Of a stretch of DNA of 64,000 nt, positions 52,040-59,443 are shown in pieces; positions within the stretch are counted from its first letter, which is position 1, and the number at the start of each line of letters is the position of its first letter. A program made the translations under genes and the position numbers. The notes beneath the pieces are model-generated. The model saw only the letters and a program-made list of their open reading frames with translations, was not told the origin of the DNA and did no database searches. Source of the stretch: Algoriphagus zhangzhouensis (lineage in GTDB: Bacteria; Bacteroidota; Bacteroidia; Cytophagales; Cyclobacteriaceae); NCBI RefSeq assembly GCF_900148515.1, contig NZ_FRXN01000004.1, positions 186,001-250,000 on the forward strand, given 5' to 3'.

Positions 52040-52975
52040 TTAAGGATAGTTCGTTATCCACTCCACTGCGTTTTCAGACATTTTTTCATAGTCATGGCCT
52101 ACATTTTCCACAGTATCAATTCCCCAATTAAATGCCCAATTATTTTTATTCTTCAATTCCTCGTTCGCATTAAAAAAAGTTGTTCCCCGCTCTAGCCGAT
52201 GCGCTCCTTGTTCCATGGCCAAATCCGTTGTTCTAAAAGTTCCTAAACTTGGGTCATTGTCTAATTCTCCCAAGAGGATAATCAATCTTTTTTGATAGGC
52301 TTTTTGCAGATCCGTTTCTGTATTTTTTATTCCATAGGGAAATTCAAGATTCCCGTCTGGTAAGGTGTAGAATCCAGAATTCGCAGCGATAGCTGTTCCT
52401 ATTCTCGATTCCGGCATCAACATGACCATTCGATGAACGAACTGTCCACCAGCTGAATGGCCAAAAATGTCGTACTGCTCGTTTGTTAGGTTATTGACCG
52501 ATTTAATGTGGTCAAATATGTTTTCAACAACTGAGAATGCCCATTCACTTTTCGGGTTTTTAGTCCCAAAAAAGGTAAATAAATTCCCTTCTTGATAGTC
52601 GTTCGTGGTATATTTTGAAAACTTATTTTCGAATTCAGGAGCGATGATTAGTAGCTTGTTTTTATCGGCTAATTCAACCCAGGCGTTTAGATAATCATCC
52701 GCATTTCGCCCACCACCGTGCATCACGAAAACTATTTTGTCTTTGTCCTTCCAGTTTTCTGGTTTATAGGTCCAGACTTTAATCGATTTTCTCTCACTGT
52801 TTTTATAAGCATAAATTACAAAAGAGTCTATACCTACACTGATTGTACTGTTTTCTGTGATTTCAGGTCCCTTTGGAAGAACATAGAGGTATGTGTAAGC
52901 TGCTATTGAAAGAAGTAAAAGAATTGAAAAAGTATATAGAATTACCTTTTTTAATACTTTAAAAAATTTGCTCAT
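52040..52975 (-). CDS. Alpha/beta hydrolase (depolymerase/esterase-like), membrane-anchored, 311 aa
   Basis: N-terminal uncleaved membrane anchor (FKVLKKVILYTFSILLLLSIAAYTYLYV). The oxyanion loop is FVMHGGGRNADDYL and the nucleophile elbow FGHSAGGQFVH (Ser in GHSAGG). The acid follows in LLGELDNDPSLG and the His in NVGHDYEKM. The fold matches feruloyl esterase/PHB depolymerase-like proteins, without the exact substrate. It stands between attC-like site 3 and element A2 in the same direction as the cassettes but lacks the paired inverted ends I see for the three cassettes. Confidence 0.78.
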   Translation of the reverse strand: MSKFFKVLKKVILYTFSILLLLSIAAYTYLYVLPKGPEITENSTISVGIDSFVIYAYKNSERKSIKVWTYKPENWKDKDKIVFVMHGGGRNADDYLNAWVELADKNKLLIIAPEFENKFSKYTTNDYQEGNLFTFFGTKNPKSEWAFSVVENIFDHIKSVNNLTNEQYDIFGHSAGGQFVHRMVMLMPESRIGTAIAANSGFYTLPDGNLEFPYGIKNTETDLQKAYQKRLIILLGELDNDPSLGTFRTTDLAMEQGAHRLERGTTFFNANEELKNKNNWAFNWGIDTVENVGHDYEKMSENAVEWITNYP

Positions 52976-53075
52976 TGATTCGCTTTTGGATTACCCAAAT
53001 TTATACAACTTGATAGGCTGAGGTATTTTTATTTTTCTAATTGGGACTTATTTTGGAGTAGATTTTTTTTATTAA

Positions 53076-53206
53076 AACGGTTTGGAACTACCTGAAGGTG
53101 GCGATTTCGGAGCACTACAATGTCAACCAAGCACAAATGTTGATCGAAGATCAATGCTTGACTTAACCACTGAACCGCCACTTTTGGGTAGGTGCTGTTA
53201 TAGGGC
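53076..53206 (-). repeat. attC-like site 3 (3' side of cassette 3)
   Basis: About 131 nt: AACGGTTTGG, then CTACC pairing with GGTAG, GGTGGCG pairing with CGCCAC, an inner TTGATC/GATCAA hairpin, and GTTATAGGGC (53197-53206). The last matches in inverse GCCCGATAAC at 53718-53727 (9 of 10). The middle shares the GGCGATTTCGGAG stretch with site 1. The overall size and the TATAAC start on the minus strand recall the Vibrio cholerae repeat type of attC. Confidence 0.5.
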
Positions 53207-53218
53207 GTTTTTCTTTGG

Positions 53219-53680
53219 TTATTCATTTTCTTCTGTCGTGTCTTTTTTTCTTTGAATTGATTTTATTCGTCCGTTCTTGAATTCAACCCTTATGTCTATA
53301 TTTTTTGTCAGAAAAAAGAACTTTTTATAAGTTTTACCACATACCAATACTAAGTCATAATTAAAATTGTCAAAAGGAATTTCAATTACTTCCAGAGTTA
53401 GTTTCGTTTGTCTGATTAAGTTTTCTAAGTTCACTTCTGAATTTTTCAATGAACTTAAAATATACTTTTCAATGTCAGGTAGGTAACTTTTAAAGTTCTC
53501 CTTGAATTCATTGTATTTGTCAACTTGTTCTTGTTTTATTTGCTTGTCTTTTGATATAAAATACAAGTCACAAAAATTCCCATAACCTTCAAAAATTGGA
53601 GAGTCGTGATACGTCTCTGAGTTCCCTGTCCAAGCAGTTATGCGTGAAAAGTCCTTTTTAATTTTTTCAATGGTCAACAT
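53219..53680 (-). CDS. Hypothetical protein in cassette 3, about 154 aa
   Basis: Unknown family. It starts with MLTIEKIKKDFSRITAWTG at 53680; the ATG at 53731 in repeat A3 (MSYRAF) is in frame and would add 17 residues. The sequence is mixed alpha/beta, with a basic C-terminal end. No signal peptide or membrane segment. It is the first gene (in the minus direction) of the cassette-like block, between A3 and attC-like site 3. Confidence 0.55.
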   Translation of the reverse strand: MLTIEKIKKDFSRITAWTGNSETYHDSPIFEGYGNFCDLYFISKDKQIKQEQVDKYNEFKENFKSYLPDIEKYILSSLKNSEVNLENLIRQTKLTLEVIEIPFDNFNYDLVLVCGKTYKKFFFLTKNIDIRVEFKNGRIKSIQRKKDTTEENE

Positions 53681-53724
53681 ATTCTGTTTCTTGTTTATGT
53701 GGACGTCTATTATAAATGCCCGAT

Positions 53725-53825
53725 AACTCATTTATACATCTTTTGTGCATATCCTCCGCTCCAGGAGAAGCAGGAAAACTCCAAATCAAATTAATAAAAA
53801 AAGCTCGTGAGAACACGAGCTTGGG
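53725..53825 (-). repeat. Upstream cassette element A, copy 3
   Basis: About 101 bp; lacks some 45 bases of the middle of copies 1 and 2. Strong terminator AAGCTCGTG-AGAA-CACGAGCTT (53801-53822) for the SGNH hydrolase gene upstream, the conserved GCAGGAAAACTCCAAATC stretch, and TGTATAAATGAGTT at the junction. ATG in frame with cassette 3. Confidence 0.7.
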
Positions 53826-53830
53826 AAGTG

Positions 53831-53882
53831 AGATTGCTTCGTCGTTCCTCCCTACCTTCAGTAGGCAAGCTCGCAATGACGA
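53831..53882. repeat. Dispersed inverted repeat next to element A3
   Basis: TTGCTTCGTCGTTCCTC at one end faces GCTCGCAATGACGAG at the other, with CTACC/GTAG in the centre. This pattern (bacterial interspersed element of the kind GCAATGACG) occurs in many genomes; here it is one copy only. Confidence 0.45.
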
Positions 53883-53888
53883 GTATCC

Positions 53889-54524
53889 TTACAGCCTAAT
53901 TGCTCTAGCCAAAGTACTTGCCATAATGCCTAGTCCTTCTGTATTGGGATGAACTCCATCAGGAAGCAAGTCTGCTCTATCCATCAGTGGCGTATACAAA
54001 TCAACCAATCTTGATCCGCTGGACTGAGCGATGTCTATGATCATCATTCTTTGTTCATTATTCATCACATCAGCTGTGATTCCGAAGTTATCCTTTGTCA
54101 CAGGAACAGGCATGACCACATAGACTTTTCCGTCAGCCGGCATATACTCTTTGAATTCGGCGATCATGTCCAGATAGTCTTTTCTGAAATCAGCTTTGTG
54201 AGCCCAGTTTTGAGGTTTGGAATCATTGGTTCCCAGCATAATCACCAGGATATCTGGTCTGAAATCTTTGGCATCTTGGAACAAAGTCTCATTCCAATAA
54301 GGGTAATCTCCTTTTCTCAATAAAGTTCGGCCTCCCATACCAAAGTTGACTACCTCATAAGTGTCTCCCAGAATGGCCTGAAGCTGTAGGGGATAGCTAT
54401 CGGGATTGTCTCTTCCGGGACCTTGCGTGATGGAATTCCCCACGCAGGCGATTTTGATAGGAGTTTGTGAAAAAGCAGGAATAGAGAGTAAAAGAAGAAC
54501 TAAAACAGAATAAAAGGATTTCAT
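53889..54524 (-). CDS. SGNH/GDSL-family esterase, secreted, 211 aa
   Basis: Signal peptide MKSFYSVLVLLLLSIPAFSQ. GDSL-type motifs: block I CVGNSITQG (Ser nucleophile in GNSIT), block III VIMLGTNDSK, block V DGVHPN with the catalytic Asp and His, and VNFGMGGRTL between. Probably removes acyl or acetyl groups from carbohydrate or lipid in the periplasm. Its terminator is the hairpin of element A3. Divergent from the membrane protein gene at 54623. Confidence 0.88.
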   Translation of the reverse strand: MKSFYSVLVLLLLSIPAFSQTPIKIACVGNSITQGPGRDNPDSYPLQLQAILGDTYEVVNFGMGGRTLLRKGDYPYWNETLFQDAKDFRPDILVIMLGTNDSKPQNWAHKADFRKDYLDMIAEFKEYMPADGKVYVVMPVPVTKDNFGITADVMNNEQRMMIIDIAQSSGSRLVDLYTPLMDRADLLPDGVHPNTEGLGIMASTLARAIRL

Positions 54525-54622
54525 AGGTTTATTGAATTGTTTTTTTGTTAGATAGCCAAAATAGGAAATTTTGTTCAGGAAAATACCCTTGATTCTAAGA
54601 GTAAGGACCCTATTTTTACCAA

Positions 54623-55462
54623 ATGCAATTGCTGAAGAAATTCTTCCTGTGGTTCAATTGGCTTTCTCTGGATGTGGTCTTGGGATCCATGGCTGGAATG
54701 CTGTTTTTTTCCAGATTACTCCATGTCTCTTTGGATTGGAAGATGGATTTATTGTTGGGCTTGACGGTGTGGGTGATCTATACCGCAGATCACCTTTTGG
54801 ATTCCAGAAAAAAGGCCGAAATAGATCTCAGCCCCAGACATCAGTTTCATGCCAGAAACTTCAAGACTTTGGGAGTAATCGTATTGATTGCAATCGGTGT
54901 GGGGCTTTTTGGAGCGATTCAAGTTCTGGGTTTTTCAGATGAATTGTATTGGAGTGTAGGTCTATCAGTTTTGATTGCTGGAAGTATGGGGATGATCCGT
55001 TTGGGGGGAAAGGCAGTCAATGGACTGAAAGAATTGAGTACAGCGATATTCTATGTGTTGGGTATTTCGTGGATACCATTGCTGAGATCAGATACCTTGG
55101 ATAAGGATTGGCACTTTTGGTTGCTCTTTGGGCTGTTTTCAGCTTTGGCATTTTTGAATTTGTTGATGCTTTCTTGGCTGGATAGAAATCAAGATAAATT
55201 GGCAGGATTCCCTTCAGCAGCACTTTTGATTCAGCCAGAGAAAATGATCATAAAAATCCGGCAGTTGGCGATTCTGATAATCTTGGGATGTTTAGCTGCG
55301 TTTATTTTGATGCCTTCCTTTTACAGAGTTTTTGCCTGCATTTTATTGGTGATGTGTCTGCTCCATTATTTGATTTTTTTCAACAAAAACCTGCAACCGG
55401 AACAGATCAGAAGAAGAATGGAAGCAGTTTTCCTGCTCCCATGGATATTGGTGTTGGTTTGA
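54623..55462 (+). CDS. Polytopic membrane protein, possibly UbiA-like, 279 aa
   Basis: Seven or eight membrane segments. The motif YTADHLLDSRK near residue 55 gives D-x3-D, the position of the first Asp-rich motif in UbiA-type prenyltransferases, and a second acid-rich turn (LSWLDRNQDK) near residue 190 could be the other one. I treat a UbiA-like fold as possible only. The gene is single, divergent from the SGNH esterase gene and followed by repeats. Confidence 0.55.
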   Translation: MQLLKKFFLWFNWLSLDVVLGSMAGMLFFSRLLHVSLDWKMDLLLGLTVWVIYTADHLLDSRKKAEIDLSPRHQFHARNFKTLGVIVLIAIGVGLFGAIQVLGFSDELYWSVGLSVLIAGSMGMIRLGGKAVNGLKELSTAIFYVLGISWIPLLRSDTLDKDWHFWLLFGLFSALAFLNLLMLSWLDRNQDKLAGFPSAALLIQPEKMIIKIRQLAILIILGCLAAFILMPSFYRVFACILLVMCLLHYLIFFNKNLQPEQIRRRMEAVFLLPWILVLV

Positions 55463-55480
55463 CTTTATTAGAGAATACCT

Positions 55481-55530
55481 CGCCCTGATCCGTGTCCTCA
55501 CTGCCTAGATCCGTGTCTTCACGGATCATT
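55481..55530. repeat. Dispersed repeat, copy 2, with hairpin
   Basis: Begins CGCCCTGATC like 46219. Contains GATCCGTG-TCTT-CACGGATC, an 8 bp perfect hairpin at 55508-55527. Confidence 0.55.
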
Positions 55531-55538
55531 TTCATAAA

Positions 55539-55560
55539 AAGCGAGTGGAGACACTCACTT
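55539..55560. terminator. Terminator of the acyl-CoA dehydrogenase gene
   Basis: Stem AAGCGAGTG / CACTCACTT with loop GAGA; on the minus strand a T-run follows. It resembles the hairpins of element A by the flanking CTTGGGC. Confidence 0.65.
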
Positions 55561-55580
55561 GGGCAAAAAAAATTTTATTT

Positions 55581-55707
55581 AATCCCCCTTGCCCCCTTGA
55601 GAAGGGGGACTTGTTTGGAGAAAAAATCAAATCTGAATTGAATTTGATTCGGAGCCCAAAGGTAAGCAGTTCCAATTCCCCCTTTTTTAAAGGGGGCAAG
55701 GGGGATT
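55581..55707. mobile_element. MITE-like element with 18 bp perfect inverted ends
   Basis: AATCCCCCTTGCCCCCTT (55581-55598) and its exact inverse (55690-55707) bracket about 90 bases. Each end also folds on itself (CCCCCTT-GA-GAAGGGGG). Similar C-rich palindromes are dispersed in many bacteria. No transposase inside. Confidence 0.6.
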
Positions 55708-55718
55708 GATCTTATCTA

Positions 55719-57077
55719 TTAAACAAACGCACTATGTCCGGTAATAGCCCTGCCGACGATCAGAGAATTGATTTCTTTAGTGCCCTCGTAGCTATAGACA
55801 GCTTCTGCATCCGCTACAAATCGAGCGATGTCATGTCTCAACAAGATGCCATTTCCTCCAAATAATTCTCTGGAATGATCGACGATGGATCTCATTCTTA
55901 GCGTACAGAATACTTTTGCCAATGATGCATGTTCATCCAAAAGCTCTCCCTCATCCTGCATTTGAGAAAGTCGGAATACCATCGTTTGCATGGCTGTCAA
56001 GTCGCCCAACATAGTCACGAGCAAGTCCTGAACCAGCTGGAAGGAAGCAATCGGTCTTCCAAATTGCTTTCGTTCATTCGTATAAGCCAAAGCCAATTCA
56101 TAAGCTCCCCGGGCACATCCCACAGCCTGCCAAGCTACTCCGGCTCTTGTCATTCGAAGAACCTTGGCTGTGTCTTTGAATGAGTTTGCATTTTGAAGAC
56201 GATCAGATTCCGGTACTTCGCAGTTAGTAAGCGTGATCAAGGCATTTTGTACAGTTCTCAAAGCCATTTTGTCTTCCAACTTTTCTGCCACGAATCCCGG
56301 ATTGTCTTTTTTGACGATAAATCCTTTGACCTGATTATCATCCAAATCTCTGGCCCAGATAATGGTTATATCCGAGAAAGTTGCATTGCCTATCCACTTC
56401 TTTTGTCCATTGATGATCCAGGTGTCTCCTTCTCTTTTACAGGTTGTCGTTAAGCCTCCGGCAGCTCCAGATCCGACTTCAGGTTCAGTCAATCCAAAGG
56501 CTCCGATTTTTTCCAGTTTTTGCAAGGCAGGAATCCACTCCTTTTTCTGCTCTTCAGAGCCGCAGAGATAAATCGAGCCCATAGCCAATCCACTTTGAAC
56601 TCCAAAAAAGGTAGAAATGGAAGTGTCAACTCTGGCCATTTCCATCGCAATAAATCCTTCCAAGAGCGCAGAGTGTCCCGGACATCCGTAGCCTTGATAA
56701 GTCAGTCCGGCTATGTCCAATTCAGCCATTTTTGGAATGATATGCATGGGGAATTCTCCACGATTCCAGTACTCATTCGCGATAGGTTTGATTTCTTTTT
56801 CCATAAACTCACGAACCCGAAGTTGGATTTCACGCTCGTGGTGGGGAAGACTTTTTCCCAGTTCATAAAAGTCTCCATTGATTGGTGGGATTTCTTTCGG
56901 TTTACCGGCTCCTTTGAGCATTCCCATCATTTTGGAAAGGTCGGATTCACTCATTTTACTCACCAGACCCACCATCTTTGGAAGGTCTACTTTTTGGGAA
57001 AGTTTGGAAATCTGCTCTAGGTCTACAGATTGCAGCAATTGACGTAATCCGGCAATGTTTTTAAAAAGATTTTTCAT
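55719..57077 (-). CDS. Acyl-CoA dehydrogenase, glutaryl-CoA dehydrogenase-like
   Basis: 452 aa from ATG 57077 (MKNLFKNIAGL). The C-terminal active region AVYSYEGTKEINSLIVGRAITG matches the GCDH catalytic Glu stretch (YEGT), and GLTEPEVGSGAAGGLTTTCKR and KKWIGNATFSDI are the FAD/substrate motifs of the ACAD fold. The first 60 residues (SVDLEQISKLSQKVDLPKMVGLVSKMSESDLSKMM, quoted in part) are an extra amphipathic helical extension not present in ordinary GCDHs. The reaction would be glutaryl-CoA to crotonyl-CoA in lysine or tryptophan breakdown; specificity is inferred. Divergent start from the methyltransferase gene (77 bases). Confidence 0.88.
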   Translation of the reverse strand: MKNLFKNIAGLRQLLQSVDLEQISKLSQKVDLPKMVGLVSKMSESDLSKMMGMLKGAGKPKEIPPINGDFYELGKSLPHHEREIQLRVREFMEKEIKPIANEYWNRGEFPMHIIPKMAELDIAGLTYQGYGCPGHSALLEGFIAMEMARVDTSISTFFGVQSGLAMGSIYLCGSEEQKKEWIPALQKLEKIGAFGLTEPEVGSGAAGGLTTTCKREGDTWIINGQKKWIGNATFSDITIIWARDLDDNQVKGFIVKKDNPGFVAEKLEDKMALRTVQNALITLTNCEVPESDRLQNANSFKDTAKVLRMTRAGVAWQAVGCARGAYELALAYTNERKQFGRPIASFQLVQDLLVTMLGDLTAMQTMVFRLSQMQDEGELLDEHASLAKVFCTLRMRSIVDHSRELFGGNGILLRHDIARFVADAEAVYSYEGTKEINSLIVGRAITGHSAFV

Positions 57078-57154
57078 GCGATTATTTATCGGGTTTATTT
57101 TAGCATTTGGTGATCGTTTATGTTTCAAACGTTCAGAATACTATTTTCGGTTTT

Positions 57155-57757
57155 ATGAAAGACAATTATCGATGGCTTGCACCGGTTTATACCCCACTTT
57201 CCAGAATGGTTTTTGGAAACCAACTGCATGAAGCCAAAACTTGTTTTCTTTCTAATATACCAAACAAAAAAGTCTTAATTCTTGGAGGGGGAGACGGCTG
57301 GGATTATCGTGGTTTTCAAGAGAACTTGACAGGAAAATTTGTGGAACTCTCCCCAAGTATGCTTTCCAAAGCAGAGAAAAACCTGAAGGATTCAAAGCTT
57401 GATTTTGTCCCGGCGACTGTCGGGATGGGTCCTTTCGATTTCAAAGAACAATACGATGTGATTTTGCTTCCATTTGTTTTGGATACTTTCACTGATCAGG
57501 ATTTGGAATTATTCTTTTCCAAAGTGAAAGACAGCCTAAATTATGGTGGAGAGGTGATTTTAGCTGATTTTTTTCCTTCCCAAAACTGGAGGCAGGAAGT
57601 GATGATCAAAACCATTATTTCCGGCTTTCGAATGGTAGCAGGGCATGTCAGGCAGGATCTTCCGGATTATGAATACTTCTTCAAAAGCATCGGGATGCAA
57701 AAAGTGGAGGAGAAAATCTGGAAAAAAGGATGGATTAAAGCGCAGATTTGGAGGTGA
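57155..57757 (+). CDS. SAM-dependent methyltransferase, class I, 200 aa
   Basis: Rossmann-type methyltransferase from ATG 57155 (MKDNYRWLAPVYTPLSR). Motif I is VLILGGGDGWDYRGF with GGGDG, followed by motif post I (KFVELSPSMLSKAEKN) and motif IV (YDVILLPFVLDTFTDQDL). A final PFAM-like GYGGEVILADFF. The acceptor is unknown; the pattern of YxxLAPVYDxLS is shared with ubiquinone/menaquinone-type and other small-molecule enzymes. Upstream ATG-less frame from 57107 is less likely. Confidence 0.8.
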   Translation: MKDNYRWLAPVYTPLSRMVFGNQLHEAKTCFLSNIPNKKVLILGGGDGWDYRGFQENLTGKFVELSPSMLSKAEKNLKDSKLDFVPATVGMGPFDFKEQYDVILLPFVLDTFTDQDLELFFSKVKDSLNYGGEVILADFFPSQNWRQEVMIKTIISGFRMVAGHVRQDLPDYEYFFKSIGMQKVEEKIWKKGWIKAQIWR

Positions 57758-58091
57758 TTTTTTTAATGCCCCTTTCCCAAAATATAAAATAGTCGATCCA
57801 TAAATTCGCCGGACCAAATCACTGTTCTCCTTATGATAAAACCTTCTTTGTCTATTTGTGTAGTCTTAGAGTTCAGGACTATATAAGTAAGTGTAGCCTT
57901 TGAGATAAGTTTGGTTTTATACAGTATTTCTTCACTCTTTATATAAAGTTAAACCAAGGTTTTTTCAATTGAAATTTGAATATACCTTGAATTAACCCTG
58001 TATAAACCCTGTATAAACCTCGGTTAATGCCAAATGTTAGCAGGGAATATAATTGGCTTAGAAACGAGTTAGAATAGAAGCTGAATTGTTT
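57758..58091. other. Intergenic region with short tandem repeat
   Basis: No gene. A near-perfect 11 bp tandem (taaccctgtat, aaaccctgtat, 57994-58015) is bracketed by ATTAACC (57992-57998) and GGTTAAT (58023-58029). The rest is AT-rich. Confidence 0.5.
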
Positions 58092-59441
58092 TTATTCTGA
58101 AGATTTCTCAATGATCTCTGTGATCAAATCATCAAAATATCTTCCATTTCCAGGTCCATACCAGTTCATTTCTCGAACTTCGTGAAAGTGCTCATCATAC
58201 AATTCATCGGGCGTGATATAGCCGATATAGCCTCCATTGAACGTGGTGATGATCAGGTTTAAGCCTTTTTCTTTGGCGAGTTGATCCCATTTCTCATAGA
58301 AAATGCCAGAAATCTCACCGCTGGAATCGATCCAAAGCGTGTTTCCTATTCTTGTGAAATCGATGTGGGCGTTGGTTTCTCCCATTAAATAATTGAACAA
58401 CCAAGGTCTCAGTCTGAGGTCATCTGAAATTCTCAAATGAGGGTCTCTGAGTTTTAAATCCAATCTTGAACTGGCCAATAGTGGGTTTCTGATCGTGCCA
58501 AACTTGGTCATTTTGATCCGGTTTAGGGAATCAAGATCGAGGGCATATTCTTGAATTGCTTCGGGCGTTTTGCCAGGAGAAACCGGTCGGTGTGAACCCA
58601 CAGTTCCAGCTGCATAAATTGAAAGATCATATTCAGACTCTTCCATTTTTCTCATCAGGTAAAAAGGATAATCCCCAGAGAGCCCCATAAACTTGGAGCT
58701 TAAGCAAGTCGCATGAGCAGAGTAAGTCAAAATCGAAGCTTTCTTCCCAGAGTTTTGAGTGAAGATTAACTCCCGAGTAAAAGGATCAATCGGACCTCCT
58801 TTGACAAATCTATTGGCTACCAATTCTGGTACGTTTGCTTGACGGAAAGTAATGCTTGCCGTATCCAGACTCGTTTGAGCTTGCTGGATGGCTTGAAGAC
58901 TTTTGTCGGCAATCATTTCCACAAGGTCTTCATCAAAGCCACCAAATGCCACTTCTCCCAAAGGACCTGGCATATATCCTCCCATTCCAGAATGGGTATG
59001 GGTTGCCGTGAAAATCAATCGAAGAAGATTCGGATATTCACTTCGGATTTTCTCCTCTACTTTTTGAGCTAAAAATGGATGTACAATCAGCAACTCAAAG
59101 TTGATCCAAGCGATTTCACTTTCTCCATTGCTTAAAACAATGCTTTTGACAAAGCTGCTATCCTGAACGAATTCATAAGGGCCTCGGGGAGCATAGCCAA
59201 CCAGTTCTGCTGGTTCTTGAGGAGTCATATTTGCTTTCCCCCAGCCAGCTAGCCAAAATTCCCCATGGGTGGAAGTGAATGGAAGAGACTCCAGATCCTG
59301 AAATGTTTCTTTGTAAAATTCCTGCTCTTGAATAGGACTTCTGTCTACAGTAGTAATGGAAAAGATTCCGATTACTACCAAAAACAGAAAGATCCCGAGA
59401 AGGATCTTTCCAAATGTTATAAAAGCAGGTTTAAGACTCAT
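58092..59441 (-). CDS. Neutral/alkaline ceramidase-like N-terminal-domain protein
   Basis: 449 aa with an N-terminal membrane anchor (ILLGIFLFLVVIGIFSITTV). Zn-site candidates are in FTATHTHSGMGGYMPG (HxHSG) and in LTYSAHATCLSSK, and the catalytic-type loop GDYPFYLM follows. These match the N-terminal domain of neutral ceramidase (CDase), which cuts ceramide amides. Also LMGETNAHIDFTRIG. Substrate in this organism is uncertain; sphingolipids are known in several Bacteroidota. It lies 2 bases from the purM stop on the same strand, so it may be co-transcribed. Confidence 0.82.
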   Translation of the reverse strand: MSLKPAFITFGKILLGIFLFLVVIGIFSITTVDRSPIQEQEFYKETFQDLESLPFTSTHGEFWLAGWGKANMTPQEPAELVGYAPRGPYEFVQDSSFVKSIVLSNGESEIAWINFELLIVHPFLAQKVEEKIRSEYPNLLRLIFTATHTHSGMGGYMPGPLGEVAFGGFDEDLVEMIADKSLQAIQQAQTSLDTASITFRQANVPELVANRFVKGGPIDPFTRELIFTQNSGKKASILTYSAHATCLSSKFMGLSGDYPFYLMRKMEESEYDLSIYAAGTVGSHRPVSPGKTPEAIQEYALDLDSLNRIKMTKFGTIRNPLLASSRLDLKLRDPHLRISDDLRLRPWLFNYLMGETNAHIDFTRIGNTLWIDSSGEISGIFYEKWDQLAKEKGLNLIITTFNGGYIGYITPDELYDEHFHEVREMNWYGPGNGRYFDDLITEIIEKSSE

Positions 59442-59443
59442 GC

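Larger units (their letters stand above)
55463..55718. other. Repeat-filled intergenic region
   Basis: 256 bases hold the dispersed repeat copy 2 (55481-55530), a terminator-like hairpin (55539-55560) and an element with 18 bp inverted ends (55581-55707). No gene seen. Confidence 0.6.

Noticed and set aside
52040..52975. The alpha/beta hydrolase gene as a fourth cassette
   Set aside because: No private inverted pair was found at its ends; GTTTTAATAAAA at its 5' side has no inverse partner at its 3' side.
53029..53226. 65-codon minus-strand frame between the hydrolase and cassette 3 genes
   Set aside because: It lies almost wholly within attC-like site 3; its protein has no family features, and the structure of the DNA explains the stretch better.
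57560..57817. 85-codon minus-strand frame opposite the methyltransferase
   Set aside because: Antisense to the well-supported methyltransferase frame.
57994..58015. Short tandem as a CRISPR-type array
   Set aside because: Only two units of 11 bases with no spacers.
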